Source: Paragemmobacter kunshanensis
GTDB lineage: Bacteria > Pseudomonadota > Alphaproteobacteria > Rhodobacterales > Rhodobacteraceae
Assembly (NCBI RefSeq): GCF_011059185.1
Contig: NZ_JAALFE010000017.1
Location: forward strand, 26,242 to 90,241
Length of the DNA stretch: 64,000 nucleotides
Reading direction: 5' to 3'
Numbering within the stretch: the first letter of the stretch is position 1; each line of letters starts with the position of its first letter. A model generated the notes under the pieces. It made no database searches and had not been told where the DNA came from. It saw only the letters and a program-made list of their open reading frames with translations. Made by a program: the position numbers and the translations under genes. Shown piece after piece: positions 42,701 through 51,486 of the stretch.

Positions 42701-44403
42701 AGGGTCGGGATCAGGGCAGTCGCGCCGGGCGGTTGGCTTGCCAGCGACCTCAGCCCGACGGTCAGCGCGGCCGCGTCGGACAGGGACTGCGGAACGGGAA
42801 GATGAAGGGCCTGCGAAATCCGCGCCGCCTCGGCCTGCAACGTATCGATATCAGCCAGCGCGGCGGCGAGTTCGCCCTCCAACCGGGCGAGGTCGGTCGG
42901 TTGAAGATCGAGCGCGGTCGTGCCGCGATAGGGATGATCCTCTGGCGAACCCACACGGCCCAGCGCCGTCACGAACCCGGCAATGGCACCCAGCGCTCGG
43001 CTGCGCGCCGCAGGGTCCAGCGCGGCCAGCCCATCAAGCGCGATCGAAGGTGGCGGTGCGCCCTTGCCGATATGGCCCACGATTTCCGAAATGGCGCGGA
43101 ACGGCGTCTCGGCGGTCGGCGGCAAGGGATCGTGCAGCAAGGCTGCAATCTGGTTCAACTGATCACGTGTCGCGCGCAGCCGGGCTGGGTCCGCCGCGCC
43201 TGGCAAGGCCTTGGCACTGGCCATCAGGGTCCGGCCCAGTTCCTGCGCCAGCGCCTTCTTGTTGGCCGTGCGGGAATGCAGTTCGAGGCAGATATCGCGC
43301 AGGCCCGCCCGCACAAGCCGGTCATGTACCACCGACAGCGCTGCCATCTTTTCGGCCACGAACAGCACCGACTTGCCGTCATGCGCCGCCGCCGCGATCA
43401 GGTTGGTGATGGTCTGGCTTTTCCCCGTTCCGGGCGGCCCCTGCACCACAAGGCTCGCACCCCGCCGCACTTCCTCGATCACCTTGGTCTGGCTGGCATC
43501 CGCGTCGATCACCTGGATGATCTGCGCCGGGTCGAGAATGTCGTCCAGCTTGTCGTCGGGACCAAAGATCGGCGTATCTTCTTCAAACCCTTCGGCGAGC
43601 AGCCCGCGCAAGAGATCGCTTTCCGCAAAGGCATTCACCGGCCAGGTTCCCGGGTCCAGATCGCGGTGCATCAGCAACTTGGCAAAGGAGAAGAATCCAA
43701 GTTGCATCCCGTCGCTGTCGATCGACCATCCGGGTTTGCCAGCCACCACATCCTGCACCTTGGCGAAATAGTCCGATGGTGCCCAATCCTCGGCCTCTTC
43801 CACCTCGGGAAGCTGGATACCGAAGTCTTGCCGCATACGTTCCTGCAATGGCAGGTTGGTCGAGATATCGTCCTCGCGCGCCACGATGTCGAAGGTCGAG
43901 GTGCGTTCATTCCGCACCAGTTGCACGGGAAGCAACACCAGCGGGGACTCGCGCACCACTTCGGACGACGGGCTTTCGCGCCAGCGCAGGAACCCGATGG
44001 CGAGGTATAGGATGTTCAACCCCTGTTCCTCTTCCGCCGTGCGCGCATCCGTCGCCAGACGCAGCAGGCGGCGGGCAAGGGCCTCTGGCCCCAGCGGCAC
44101 CTCGAGGAAACTGTCAGTTAGCCGATCGGAGGTTGACGGCAAATCAGCCTCAGGCAGGGCCAGCAGCATCTCCTGTCCTTCGGCCGTCTTGTCCTTGCCC
44201 ATGGCCTTGAACCGCATCTTGCGGCCGTTGACCCGCAGGATGGAAAAGACCTCGTCGGCCTGTTCATTGATGACGTTCAGGCAATTTGCGCGGGAATTGG
44301 CGCGGTTGACGTGCACCAGCCGGTTCCGGGTGCCGGTATCCAGAAGCTTGCGGCGCGCGGCCTCGAGAACCTTGGAAACAGTTTTCTCTTTATTTTCAAA
44401 CAT
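39718..44403 (-). CDS. DUF4011-helicase-Vsr-DUF3320 protein (Hhe-type anti-phage protein)
   Basis: A 1561-residue protein. The N-terminal DUF4011 region has EAARRKLLDTGTRNRLVHVN. An SF1 helicase core follows: Walker A QGPPGTGKSQTITNLI (around residue 320), Walker B LLVIDEASQIRPEDAL (about 945) and VVGDQKQLPPTSFF (about 970). A Vsr/REase-like nuclease lies at about 1250-1350, with FRIDIGVRHPDRPGQYLIAV ECDG and a conserved AYHS. The end is DUF3320 (IHIDEVARRITTAFGKTKAG). This order matches the single-gene Hhe defence system as I recall it. Start 44403 is preferred to TTG 44460. Divergent from the five-gene operon. Confidence 0.85.
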   Translation of the reverse strand: MFENKEKTVSKVLEAARRKLLDTGTRNRLVHVNRANSRANCLNVINEQADEVFSILRVNGRKMRFKAMGKDKTAEGQEMLLALPEADLPSTSDRLTDSFLEVPLGPEALARRLLRLATDARTAEEEQGLNILYLAIGFLRWRESPSSEVVRESPLVLLPVQLVRNERTSTFDIVAREDDISTNLPLQERMRQDFGIQLPEVEEAEDWAPSDYFAKVQDVVAGKPGWSIDSDGMQLGFFSFAKLLMHRDLDPGTWPVNAFAESDLLRGLLAEGFEEDTPIFGPDDKLDDILDPAQIIQVIDADASQTKVIEEVRRGASLVVQGPPGTGKSQTITNLIAAAAHDGKSVLFVAEKMAALSVVHDRLVRAGLRDICLELHSRTANKKALAQELGRTLMASAKALPGAADPARLRATRDQLNQIAALLHDPLPPTAETPFRAISEIVGHIGKGAPPPSIALDGLAALDPAARSRALGAIAGFVTALGRVGSPEDHPYRGTTALDLQPTDLARLEGELAAALADIDTLQAEAARISQALHLPVPQSLSDAAALTVGLRSLASQPPGATALIPTLFDHAAHPRLAEALGAGADWAAAHQAAQAQFAAPAWGTNVAALRPALVRGQASFFSRLFGGYRRASAELASLLTGALPKAPSERLALLDQLADVQARRARLAEEEPWLQATLGPEWRGERTPFAEVYAAAQWLAAVRRARAFNTAAQLVASLGTLPDPGRAAADLTARIAACRDRIAAPIARLRLDLPQAGLGVDIDTSSLGELRAAFAQMAADPSRYGDWAGLARSIAAAVGAGAGSIVDAVSEGRVEPERAEQEFAYACAEARWNAARTARPDLNLLPQLDRHELVTLFRDLEKDRIEATKTLILSNHFAQMPKGTVGEMGVIRGEIGRKKGHKPIRWVMKNAGSMVQRIKPVMLMSPISVAQFLPPGSVTFDLLVIDEASQIRPEDALGVIARARQIVVVGDQKQLPPTSFFDRLVDDVEENDEDEEAPVGATAADMESILSLCEARGLRQRMLEWHYRSRDPSLIRVSNAEFYGDGLVLPPSPLQLDPDYGLKFRRVPGVYARGGSGLGRQGTNRIEAEAVVKAMADHARAWPDLSLGAVAFSKAQADMLTEVLELHRRRDPVLDAFLREGKSEDVFVKNIENVQGDERDVILISVGYGPQEPGGRLSAMTFGPVNGEGGERRLNVLFSRARVRCEVFASFDPGDIDPSRVSRDGPRVLKRFLDYAKTGIMDVRAPTGLEADSPFEEDVAAVITSLGFLADTQVGSAGFRIDIGVRHPDRPGQYLIAVECDGAAYHSALWARERDRLRQDILENLGWRFHRIWSTDWFHHRKREIERLKAALEHGREQIETGIRVRGANHASARPLIEATAEPEQGPIDIDHLTIKMPAYVRAELSVRSSVEPHEAPVAQLAELVSKIVAIEGPIHIDEVARRITTAFGKTKAGSRIVEATGRAVRQALRQDPILMQDGSFLMTQAQAAAPPVRDRSAETGSLLKAAYIPPCEIVAAAALVRQESGDVDSDDLIRAIARLLGFLRVGSELSTVIAEAVSE

Positions 44404-44582
44404 CACATTCGTTCCGGTTGCGCCAAATCCATTTGGGCGCGAAGCTGCCTCAGGTGTCAAGGCATGGCCGGTCTGCCTTAGTGGGGGAGTCAGTTGATAC
44501 GTAGGTCATTTGGGTTTTCGAGATTGGTTTTCATTGCACCCGCACGGCCCGGAACTCTCCCTTTTGCTGGCGGCGCTCTGTC
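44404..44582. promoter_or_regulatory. Divergent region between the Hhe-like gene and the five-gene defence operon
   Basis: These 179 bp hold both start regions. On the minus strand a TTGACA occurs at 44460-44455, a good -35 hexamer, but I see no clear -10. On the plus strand a GGGGGAG at 44483-44489 is placed as a ribosome site for the short frame at 44494-44586. There is no obvious operator. Confidence 0.4.
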
Positions 44583-44586
44583 GTGA
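44494..44586 (+). CDS. Possible 30-codon leader peptide of the defence operon
   Basis: A TTG at 44494, 4 bp after a GGGGGAG site, opens a frame beginning LIRRSFGFSRLVFIAPARPG and ending ALS at a TGA (44584-44586) that overlaps the GTG start of the next gene as GTGA. It may be a coupling leader. Alternatively it is the true N-terminus of the nuclease gene separated by a one-base frameshift. It has no known domain and could also be chance. Confidence 0.3.
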   Translation: MIRRSFGFSRLVFIAPARPGTLPFAGGALS

Positions 44587-47228
44587 GGCTCGATCCGCTG
44601 CTCTATGCCCACCCGCTGACCGGCGCAGTGATGCCCGTCACGACCGACCTTCTGTCAGAGACCTACCTCGCTCCAACTGCCGATGCCTGGGATATCGGAG
44701 GGGCACTTGCAGACCCCACAGCACCCTGGGCCGAAAGCTTGCAGATCGCACCCACTGAGACGCAAGGAGCGGTCGAGCGGGCCCTGCGCGGGGTGATGCA
44801 AGCGACACCCGGCCTTGATCCGGCAGCAGTGACGCCAGATCGCCTGCCCCCATCGCGGGCAAAGCGGCATCTGCAAGCCCTGCGCGATGTCTGGGCCAAT
44901 ACCGGTACTTTGCCCGAGGATCTGTCGGTGATCCGGCATGTCCTATCTTGCACCGCGGATCAGGCCGCTGCCCCGCTGCCTGTTCTCGACATTGGCGACG
45001 ATCCATTGGCGACCCCGGCCGAGGCTGCTTTGGCCGCGCAGCTTTGCCGCCACCACGGATCAGCGCCGTCCGCCCGGCTTGCGGCCTGGCGCGCGAGCCA
45101 GCCGCAAGGGGCAGCGGCGGGCGCCCTTTCCCATGTGCAGCGCAATCTCCTCTGCGGCGCGCCGGCCGTAGCCAGGGATGGAACGCTCGGTTTCTTTGCG
45201 TTGCGCGACAGCCTGGCCGAGGCGCAATTCGCCGCCGCCCTCGCACGCCGGATGCTGGAGGATGGCCGCGCCGCGCTAGCATCTGACATTGCCCTTCTGG
45301 TTCCTGAAACACCGACGCGCCTTGCCCATCTGGCCGAAGCCTTCGCCGATCAGGGTGTGCCCCTGTCCGGCCTGCCTGAAGCCGCTGGCCTTCGTGATCT
45401 GGCGGGCGAACTCGCGACATTGGCGCTGCGATGCTTGCGCCCGCCTGCGCCTGCAATGGCGCTGGCCAGTCTTGCTGTCCTGCCCCTGATGCCGTGGCCC
45501 GCAGCCACTGGGGCCGCCCTGGCGCGCGATCTGATGCGTGGGAACTACAAGCCAAAGGCGGCGGACCTGTTGCAGGACAAGGCTGCTACGGTTTGGGAAG
45601 CCTTGCGGACTGGCGCGACCACGGGCGCGCAACTGGCCTTCAAGCTGGGCCTGCTGGCCGAAAGCCTGACCGCACCGCCCGGGCTGGAACCAGCCCGCAG
45701 CGCCGCGCAGGGCCTTTTGCGCCGCCTGCAAGCGTCGGTGGGGGATGGCGCGCCGGACTGGCAGGCGCTGTCCCGGCTGGCAACCCTGTCCGCCCCGGCA
45801 GCCCCACTCAGCCTTCGCCTTCTCGACGGCGTAAGCCTCCTGCCCGCGTCGGACCTGCCATGGCGCGGGGCGCGGCATCTGATCGTGACCGGCTTTGCCG
45901 CAGGGGACTATCCGTCGGGCGTTCCCACGTCGCCGTTCTTTCTGGACAGCGAAGTCGCCCTGATCGGCGACACCCTTGGCCTTCACCTGCCCAGCCGAGA
46001 GGCGGCCCTGCGCCGTGGCCTTGCCCTGTTCGCACGGCAAATCGGGGCGGCCTCGGACAGCGCCACCTTCCTTTGCCCGCAGCGCGACGGCATGGGCCGC
46101 CCGCTGACCCCTCCGATGACGCTGTCGCTGATCGCGCGCCTGCTGGAAGGGGGCGAGAAATGGTTGGTGCAGGACCTGACCGCGCTGCCCCCGATCAGTT
46201 GGCCAACGGCCCACCGCAGCGTTCCGCCCTTGCCCGCTCCTGCCGCGCCCCTGCCCGAGGGTGGCATGATCCACCTTGGCCGTCGCGACCTCCTTCGCTT
46301 GCATGAGGACGAGACCGGTCGGGCCAAGCCGCAGTCGCCCTCGCGGCTGGAGACGCTGCTGGTCAGCCCATTGGCATGGTTCCTCGGCGAAACCGACGCA
46401 ACCGACATCCCTTGGGCGCCAGAGGCGCTTGACATCATGCTGGCGGGCACCCTGGCGCATCACGTGCTGGAACACGTCTTTGCGCCAGACGCGGCCTTGC
46501 CCGATCCGGCCGACCTGCCCGGATTGACCGAAACGCATCTGGCCCAAGGCATCGCCCGACATGCGCCCTTTCTGGCCGCAGCCGAATGGCAGTTGGAGCG
46601 CGAAACCCTGCGACGCGAGGCATTGCGCGCCGCACAGGTCTGGCATGGCATCCTGAGCGAAAACGGGGCGCGCATCCTGAAGAACGAGTTCCGGCTGGAA
46701 GGCAACGCCCACGGCATCGACATCCGCGGCCGCGCCGATTGCATACTGCACCTGGGCGACGGGCAGCTGGTCATCGTCGACCATAAGAAAAGCGGATCGA
46801 CCCGGCGACGCATGCGCATGCGTGCAGGCTGGGACCTGCAGATCGGCCTCTACCGCGCGATGCTGGCCCGCCCGATCAGGGCCGAGGGCGACGGGCTGGA
46901 CCTTGTCGCCGGGCAGGAGCCCGCGATCGCCTATCACCTTCTGAACGATGGGACCGTGCTGTCCAGTGGCCTTGATCCCGCCTCGGGTGGGCGGGTGGAG
47001 GGGGTGGAGGGCGACATCTCGGCCAAGGCCGTCGCGCTCTTGCAGACCCGGCTGGCCGAAGTTGGAGGTGGGTCGCTCCGCCTCAACGGCACCGAGGATG
47101 AAGCCGCCTTCGGAAAGACAGCCGCCCTGACCGCCTATGCGCTGGATGCAAGCCCCCTTCTGCGCCGATTCATGGTCGAGGGGTTGTCGGTATCCCTTGG
47201 CGATGACGACGAGGAGGAGGCGCCATGA
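44583..47228 (+). CDS. AddB-like PD-(D/E)XK nuclease family protein
   Basis: An 881-residue protein. The C-terminal RecB-type nuclease is clear: IDIRGRADCILHLGDGQLVI followed by VDHKKSG (residues about 715-737), preceded by an LAHHVLEHVF helix. The N-terminal two thirds resemble the inactivated helicase half of AddB, with TGFAAGDYPSGVPTSPFFLD; no Walker A is seen. GTG 44583 is used because conserved-looking sequence (RLDPLLYAHPLTGAVMPVTT) begins there; ATG 44631 is an alternative. First full gene of the operon, ATGA-coupled to the UvrD gene. Confidence 0.85.
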   Translation: MRLDPLLYAHPLTGAVMPVTTDLLSETYLAPTADAWDIGGALADPTAPWAESLQIAPTETQGAVERALRGVMQATPGLDPAAVTPDRLPPSRAKRHLQALRDVWANTGTLPEDLSVIRHVLSCTADQAAAPLPVLDIGDDPLATPAEAALAAQLCRHHGSAPSARLAAWRASQPQGAAAGALSHVQRNLLCGAPAVARDGTLGFFALRDSLAEAQFAAALARRMLEDGRAALASDIALLVPETPTRLAHLAEAFADQGVPLSGLPEAAGLRDLAGELATLALRCLRPPAPAMALASLAVLPLMPWPAATGAALARDLMRGNYKPKAADLLQDKAATVWEALRTGATTGAQLAFKLGLLAESLTAPPGLEPARSAAQGLLRRLQASVGDGAPDWQALSRLATLSAPAAPLSLRLLDGVSLLPASDLPWRGARHLIVTGFAAGDYPSGVPTSPFFLDSEVALIGDTLGLHLPSREAALRRGLALFARQIGAASDSATFLCPQRDGMGRPLTPPMTLSLIARLLEGGEKWLVQDLTALPPISWPTAHRSVPPLPAPAAPLPEGGMIHLGRRDLLRLHEDETGRAKPQSPSRLETLLVSPLAWFLGETDATDIPWAPEALDIMLAGTLAHHVLEHVFAPDAALPDPADLPGLTETHLAQGIARHAPFLAAAEWQLERETLRREALRAAQVWHGILSENGARILKNEFRLEGNAHGIDIRGRADCILHLGDGQLVIVDHKKSGSTRRRMRMRAGWDLQIGLYRAMLARPIRAEGDGLDLVAGQEPAIAYHLLNDGTVLSSGLDPASGGRVEGVEGDISAKAVALLQTRLAEVGGGSLRLNGTEDEAAFGKTAALTAYALDASPLLRRFMVEGLSVSLGDDDEEEAP

Positions 47229-50200
47229 CCCTGACCATCGTTCCGGCAGGCGCGGGCGCGGGCAAGACCTACCGCATCCAGACCCAATTGACCGAATGGG
47301 TGCAACAAGGCGTGGTGCGCCCCGACCGCATCCTTGCCGTCACCTTCACCGAGGCCGCCGCCGCCGAACTGTCGGGCCGCATCCGGCACAGCCTGCTGGC
47401 CGCCGGGATGGTCGAGGAGGCGATGGCGGTGGAGCGGGCCTATGTCTCGACCATCCACAGCCTTGGCCTGCGACTGATGACGGAACATGCCCTTGCCTCC
47501 GGTGCCACCCCTCAACCCCGCCTGCTGCACGAGGCAGAGCAGGACCTGCTGATCCGCCAGGAACTGGCACGCTGCCCGATCCTTGAGGGCATAGCGGCCG
47601 ATCCCGATCGCTTCGGCCATGCCGCAACCTTTGCCACCAGTACCGAAGATGGGCTTCGGCGCCGCGTGCTGGACATGATCCCGCTTCTGCGCCGCCTGGG
47701 TGGGGCCGGTCTGTCCGACCGTCTGGCGCCCGAAGGCTGCGCCCGCATCCGTGCCCTATGGGGGCCGGTGGCCGCTGATCCCACGCCGATCCGCGACCGT
47801 CTGATGCAGGCGGTCGCGACCCTGCTGGACGCCCATCCCGGGGGGGCATTGGCCCCGGGGCTGAACGCAACAGCGGAAAAGGAGTTCCGCCACGATTTGG
47901 GCCGCCTCCGCGCGGCGCTGGAACCGGGGCGTCTGGACCGGGACTGGAAGCTGTGGAATGACCTGCGCGGCCTGCGCAAATCCAACAGCAAGACCGCGAC
48001 CCCGCCCGGCTATGACGCGCTGGCCGATCAGGTGATGCAGGCGGCGGCGGGCGTTGTCGGCCATCCCGGCCCCCTTGCCGATGCCTGCACCAACCTGACC
48101 GCGCTGGTCACCGGCGCGCAGGCGATCATGGCGGGCTATGCCGCGCGCAAGCGCGATCTGGGCGTGATCGACTATGCCGACATGATCTCGGGCTGCGAGG
48201 CGCTTCTGCGCGAACACCCCGACGTGCTCGCCTCGGTGCTGGGAGAGATCGATTGCGTCATCATCGACGAATTCCAGGACACCAACCCAGTGCAGTTCGC
48301 GCTTCTGTGGCAACTGGCGGCAGGGGCGCCGCGCTGCCTGCTGGTGGGCGATGCCAAGCAGTCGATCATGGGGTTTCAGGGGGCGGACCCTCGCCTGTCG
48401 CAGGCGCTGGCCGACGCCAACCCCGGCGCGGTCGATCCCCTGCGGCAGAACTGGCGCAGCGATCCGCGTCTGATGGCGGCGATCAACGCCATCGGCGCGG
48501 GTCTGTTCGGTGCAGCCTACTCGCCGCTTGCCCCCACGCGGGTTGAGACCGGCCAGCCGGTGCTGGAGGTGATCGCGCTGTCGGCCTCTCGCAGCACACG
48601 CAAGGCGCCGAAACTGCCCGATCACACCGCCGCCCGGATCGCCGCGATGCTACAGGCGGGCGAACTCGTGACCGACCGTGCCACCGGGGTCTTGCGTCCT
48701 GTCCGGCCGGGCGACATCGCCGTGCTGTGCCAGCGCCACGCCGAGGCCGCCCGCTATGCCGAGGCGCTGCGCCGTCTTGGCCTGCCGGTGCGGATCAGCG
48801 CCTCGGGTTGGCACGATGCGCAGGCCGTGCTGGTCGCGCGGCAGGCCATGGCGCTGGCCGCAGACCCGCAGGATGCGCACGCCGCCCTTGTGCTGCTGAC
48901 GCTCGGCCCGGCCGCGCTTCCCCTTGATGAAGCCTTGCGCCTGCTGGCGGATGGCGCCCTGGCCGACCATGCCGCGCTGCACGGCATCCTTGGCCTTGCC
49001 GCCGCAGCGCCGGGCTGGACGGTGACCGACCTGTGTCTGAAGGTAACCGCCCATCTCCGTCCCTGGGCCGAAGCCCTGCCCGATGCCGCGCAGGCGCTGG
49101 CCGATCTCGCCCGGCTCGAGGCGCTGGCCGAGGAATTCGACACCTCGGACCCCGGCATGATGGCCGCCGCCGGGTTTCACGGACGGGGCGTGCGGGTGTT
49201 CCTCGGCTGGCTGGCCAGCCGGTTGGAGGAACGCGATTTCGACCGTCACCCGGACCCCGGCGCAGGCGAGGTGCCGGGGATCGAGATCGTCACCTGGCAC
49301 GCGGCCAAGGGCCGGGAGTGGCCCGTGGTCGTGGTCTGCGAGCTTGATGGTATGGTAGGCGAGCGCGAAAACACCACCCGCGCCCTCTTCACCGATTTCT
49401 CGGACCTGTCGCGTGTGCTGGACACGGCGCGGCTGATCCATACCCCACGCCTCTTTAACCCCGACCAGCGCGAGGTCTTCCTAGCCGACCGTCAACCCGC
49501 CGCCGAAGCCGAGGCGCGGAACCTGATCTATGTGGCCCTAACGCGCGCGCGTGACCGGCTTGTGATCGAATGGCCAGAGAAGGCGCTGGACAAGGAGGCG
49601 AACTGCCTGACCTTGCTGGCGCAGGCGGGCGTCAGCCTCGGGGCGGGCCTGCTTGTCGGCGGACAGGAGTTCCCGGCGCGCATCTGGAGCGATCCTGCTG
49701 GCGAAGGGGTGGAGCAGGTCACTGCGGCTGCTCAACCGCTGCTCCTGTTCGGTGCGCCTTCGCCGACACCCGTCAAGGCCCGCACAACGCCCTGGCGCAG
49801 GCGGCCTTCCAGCCTGACCGAAGGCCCCGATCTGCCTGCGCCGCCGCAGGTAATCCCCCTTGGCCCAAGACATGGCGCAGGTCGCGCGCAAACGGCGGCC
49901 GAACGTGGCACGGCCTGGCACCGGGCCTTTCGTGTGCTGGCCAGCCGCCCCGACCTAGCCGACAGACTGCCTGCCGCCACTGGTCTTGATGCGGCGACGC
50001 TCGCCGCGATCACCGGACAGGTTGCTGCGCTCAAGGAATGGCTCGCCCGCGAAGGTTATCCCGACCTGCACCTTGAAGTACCGATCCACGTCACCCATCC
50101 CGATGGCTCGGAGACCTTGGGTATCCTTGACGCCGTGGCCATGGGTCCGGGCCGGATGCTGGTCATCGACCACAAAACCGGACCCGCCCCCGACCCGAAG

Positions 50201-50353
50201 GCGCGCTTTGCCTCCTACTGGCCGCAGCTTGCCGCCTATGCCGATGCCCTTCGTTTGACCTTTCCCGCCCATCAACTGCGTGGCGTCGCGATCCACTGGA
50301 TGAACGAGGGTACCCTCAGCTTCTTGCCCCTTGAGCCGGAGGTCGTGGCCTGA
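47225..50353 (+). CDS. AddA-like UvrD helicase with C-terminal RecB-type nuclease
   Basis: A 1042-residue SF1 helicase-nuclease. Motif I is PAGAGAGKTYRI (residues 7-18); II is CVIIDEFQDTNPVQ (about 345); III is LLVGDAKQSIMGFQGADP; IV LRQNWRSDPRLM; V EIVTWHAAKGREWP (about 688); VI NLIYVALTRARDR (about 768). The end has a PD-(D/E)XK nuclease with GILDAVAMGPGRMLVIDHKT (about 980). With the preceding AddB-like protein it resembles a RecBCD/AddAB-type machine, but it lacks the housekeeping genes' setting. It shares one base with the DUF6361 start. Confidence 0.92.
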   Translation: MTLTIVPAGAGAGKTYRIQTQLTEWVQQGVVRPDRILAVTFTEAAAAELSGRIRHSLLAAGMVEEAMAVERAYVSTIHSLGLRLMTEHALASGATPQPRLLHEAEQDLLIRQELARCPILEGIAADPDRFGHAATFATSTEDGLRRRVLDMIPLLRRLGGAGLSDRLAPEGCARIRALWGPVAADPTPIRDRLMQAVATLLDAHPGGALAPGLNATAEKEFRHDLGRLRAALEPGRLDRDWKLWNDLRGLRKSNSKTATPPGYDALADQVMQAAAGVVGHPGPLADACTNLTALVTGAQAIMAGYAARKRDLGVIDYADMISGCEALLREHPDVLASVLGEIDCVIIDEFQDTNPVQFALLWQLAAGAPRCLLVGDAKQSIMGFQGADPRLSQALADANPGAVDPLRQNWRSDPRLMAAINAIGAGLFGAAYSPLAPTRVETGQPVLEVIALSASRSTRKAPKLPDHTAARIAAMLQAGELVTDRATGVLRPVRPGDIAVLCQRHAEAARYAEALRRLGLPVRISASGWHDAQAVLVARQAMALAADPQDAHAALVLLTLGPAALPLDEALRLLADGALADHAALHGILGLAAAAPGWTVTDLCLKVTAHLRPWAEALPDAAQALADLARLEALAEEFDTSDPGMMAAAGFHGRGVRVFLGWLASRLEERDFDRHPDPGAGEVPGIEIVTWHAAKGREWPVVVVCELDGMVGERENTTRALFTDFSDLSRVLDTARLIHTPRLFNPDQREVFLADRQPAAEAEARNLIYVALTRARDRLVIEWPEKALDKEANCLTLLAQAGVSLGAGLLVGGQEFPARIWSDPAGEGVEQVTAAAQPLLLFGAPSPTPVKARTTPWRRRPSSLTEGPDLPAPPQVIPLGPRHGAGRAQTAAERGTAWHRAFRVLASRPDLADRLPAATGLDAATLAAITGQVAALKEWLAREGYPDLHLEVPIHVTHPDGSETLGILDAVAMGPGRMLVIDHKTGPAPDPKARFASYWPQLAAYADALRLTFPAHQLRGVAIHWMNEGTLSFLPLEPEVVA

Positions 50354-51486
50354 TGTCCGCCCTAGCCTGGATTGACTTCGACCAAACCGATCGCGACCGC
50401 GCGCGCCGGATCATGGACCTGTTCGGGGTTGAGGACTCCCGCGATGAACTGGGCCTCGGCTCGATCCGCGATGCCCTGTCGGACCTGATGTTTCCGGGCA
50501 CCAGCACGATCCAGACGCGGCTGCGCTACATGCTCTTCGTGCCCTGGCTTTACCGGATGGCTGCCCGGTCTGGCGGGCGGGCGGATCAGGCGCGGCGGCT
50601 GGAAATCCAACTCATTACGGCCCTCTTCCGCGGCGGCGAGACCGAGAACGTCATCGGCAGCGAGGCGCGCGACAGCCTGAAGCGGTTGCCAAGCGATGTC
50701 TACTGGGCAGGGCTTCTGGCGCTGGGTATCCGCACCCATCCCGGCAGCCGGGCCGAAATGCTGGCCGCGGGTGACGCCCCTGGCCTCTGGTCCCCGGGGC
50801 TGCCCGGTGCGCCGGATGACCTGTTGGACAAGGCAACCTTCCGCCTGACACCCGAGGAAGGCAGCTTCCTGCGCGACCGTCTTGCCGTTTCCGCTCGCGA
50901 CAGCCTGTTCAACGAATTGGCGCAGGCGGGCGATCGGGCGGGGGCGGAGGCGATCTGGCTGCATCCGATGCGCGCCACATGGAGCGCAAGGAACATCTCC
51001 ATCGTCGATCAGGCCGAGCGATTTGCCCGTGTGATGAATGGGGCGGCACTGCTTTACAACCTGATGCTGGCCGAACGGGCCGCCGCCCTGCAGGGGGCGG
51101 AGACAGGCCGCTGGCACGATCTGGCTGCCGACTACCGCGCGCGCCTCGGCACTTGGCACGCCGAGGCCCCCGCCAGCCTTGCCTCGGAATGGAGCCTTGC
51201 GGGCCTATGGTCGCTGACCTCGCAGACAATTCACCGTGTGGCCCCCCCGACCATGGCCTTCGTAACCGAATGGGCGGTCCTCGTTCAGCGCGGTCAGCCC
51301 ATGGCAGATGACGAAGCCGCCCGCGCCCTGATCCTGCGGCGGGAAACCCGGCTGAAGGGGTCCAAGGCGCGGCTGACGAATGATGCAGCGCTGGCGCGGT
51401 GGGGTGGTGCCTCGGGCGCGGCCGTGCTGGCCTTTCGCTGGCCAGTTGTGCAGCGCCATCTACGGGACCTTGCCGATGCCGTCTGA
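50353..51486 (+). CDS. DUF6361 family protein
   Basis: A 377-residue soluble protein. The N-terminus LAWIDFDQTDRDRARRIMDL and the segments GSIRDALSDLMFPGTSTIQT and RLRYMLFVPWLYR match my recollection of DUF6361, an uncharacterised family. No catalytic motif is evident. The phrase RYMLFVPWLYR, and the following helices, suggest a mainly helical scaffold. It sits between the helicase-nuclease and the PLD protein and overlaps both (TGATG at its start, 11 bp at its end), so it is a core part of the operon. Confidence 0.85.
   Translation: MSALAWIDFDQTDRDRARRIMDLFGVEDSRDELGLGSIRDALSDLMFPGTSTIQTRLRYMLFVPWLYRMAARSGGRADQARRLEIQLITALFRGGETENVIGSEARDSLKRLPSDVYWAGLLALGIRTHPGSRAEMLAAGDAPGLWSPGLPGAPDDLLDKATFRLTPEEGSFLRDRLAVSARDSLFNELAQAGDRAGAEAIWLHPMRATWSARNISIVDQAERFARVMNGAALLYNLMLAERAAALQGAETGRWHDLAADYRARLGTWHAEAPASLASEWSLAGLWSLTSQTIHRVAPPTMAFVTEWAVLVQRGQPMADDEAARALILRRETRLKGSKARLTNDAALARWGGASGAAVLAFRWPVVQRHLRDLADAV

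Noticed and set aside
44583..50353. Treating the first two defence genes as housekeeping addB-addA
   Set aside because: They are operonic with DUF6361, PLD and SF2 helicase genes beside a Hhe-like gene, and the AddB-like N-terminus differs from the usual one; the point remains open until the whole genome is seen.
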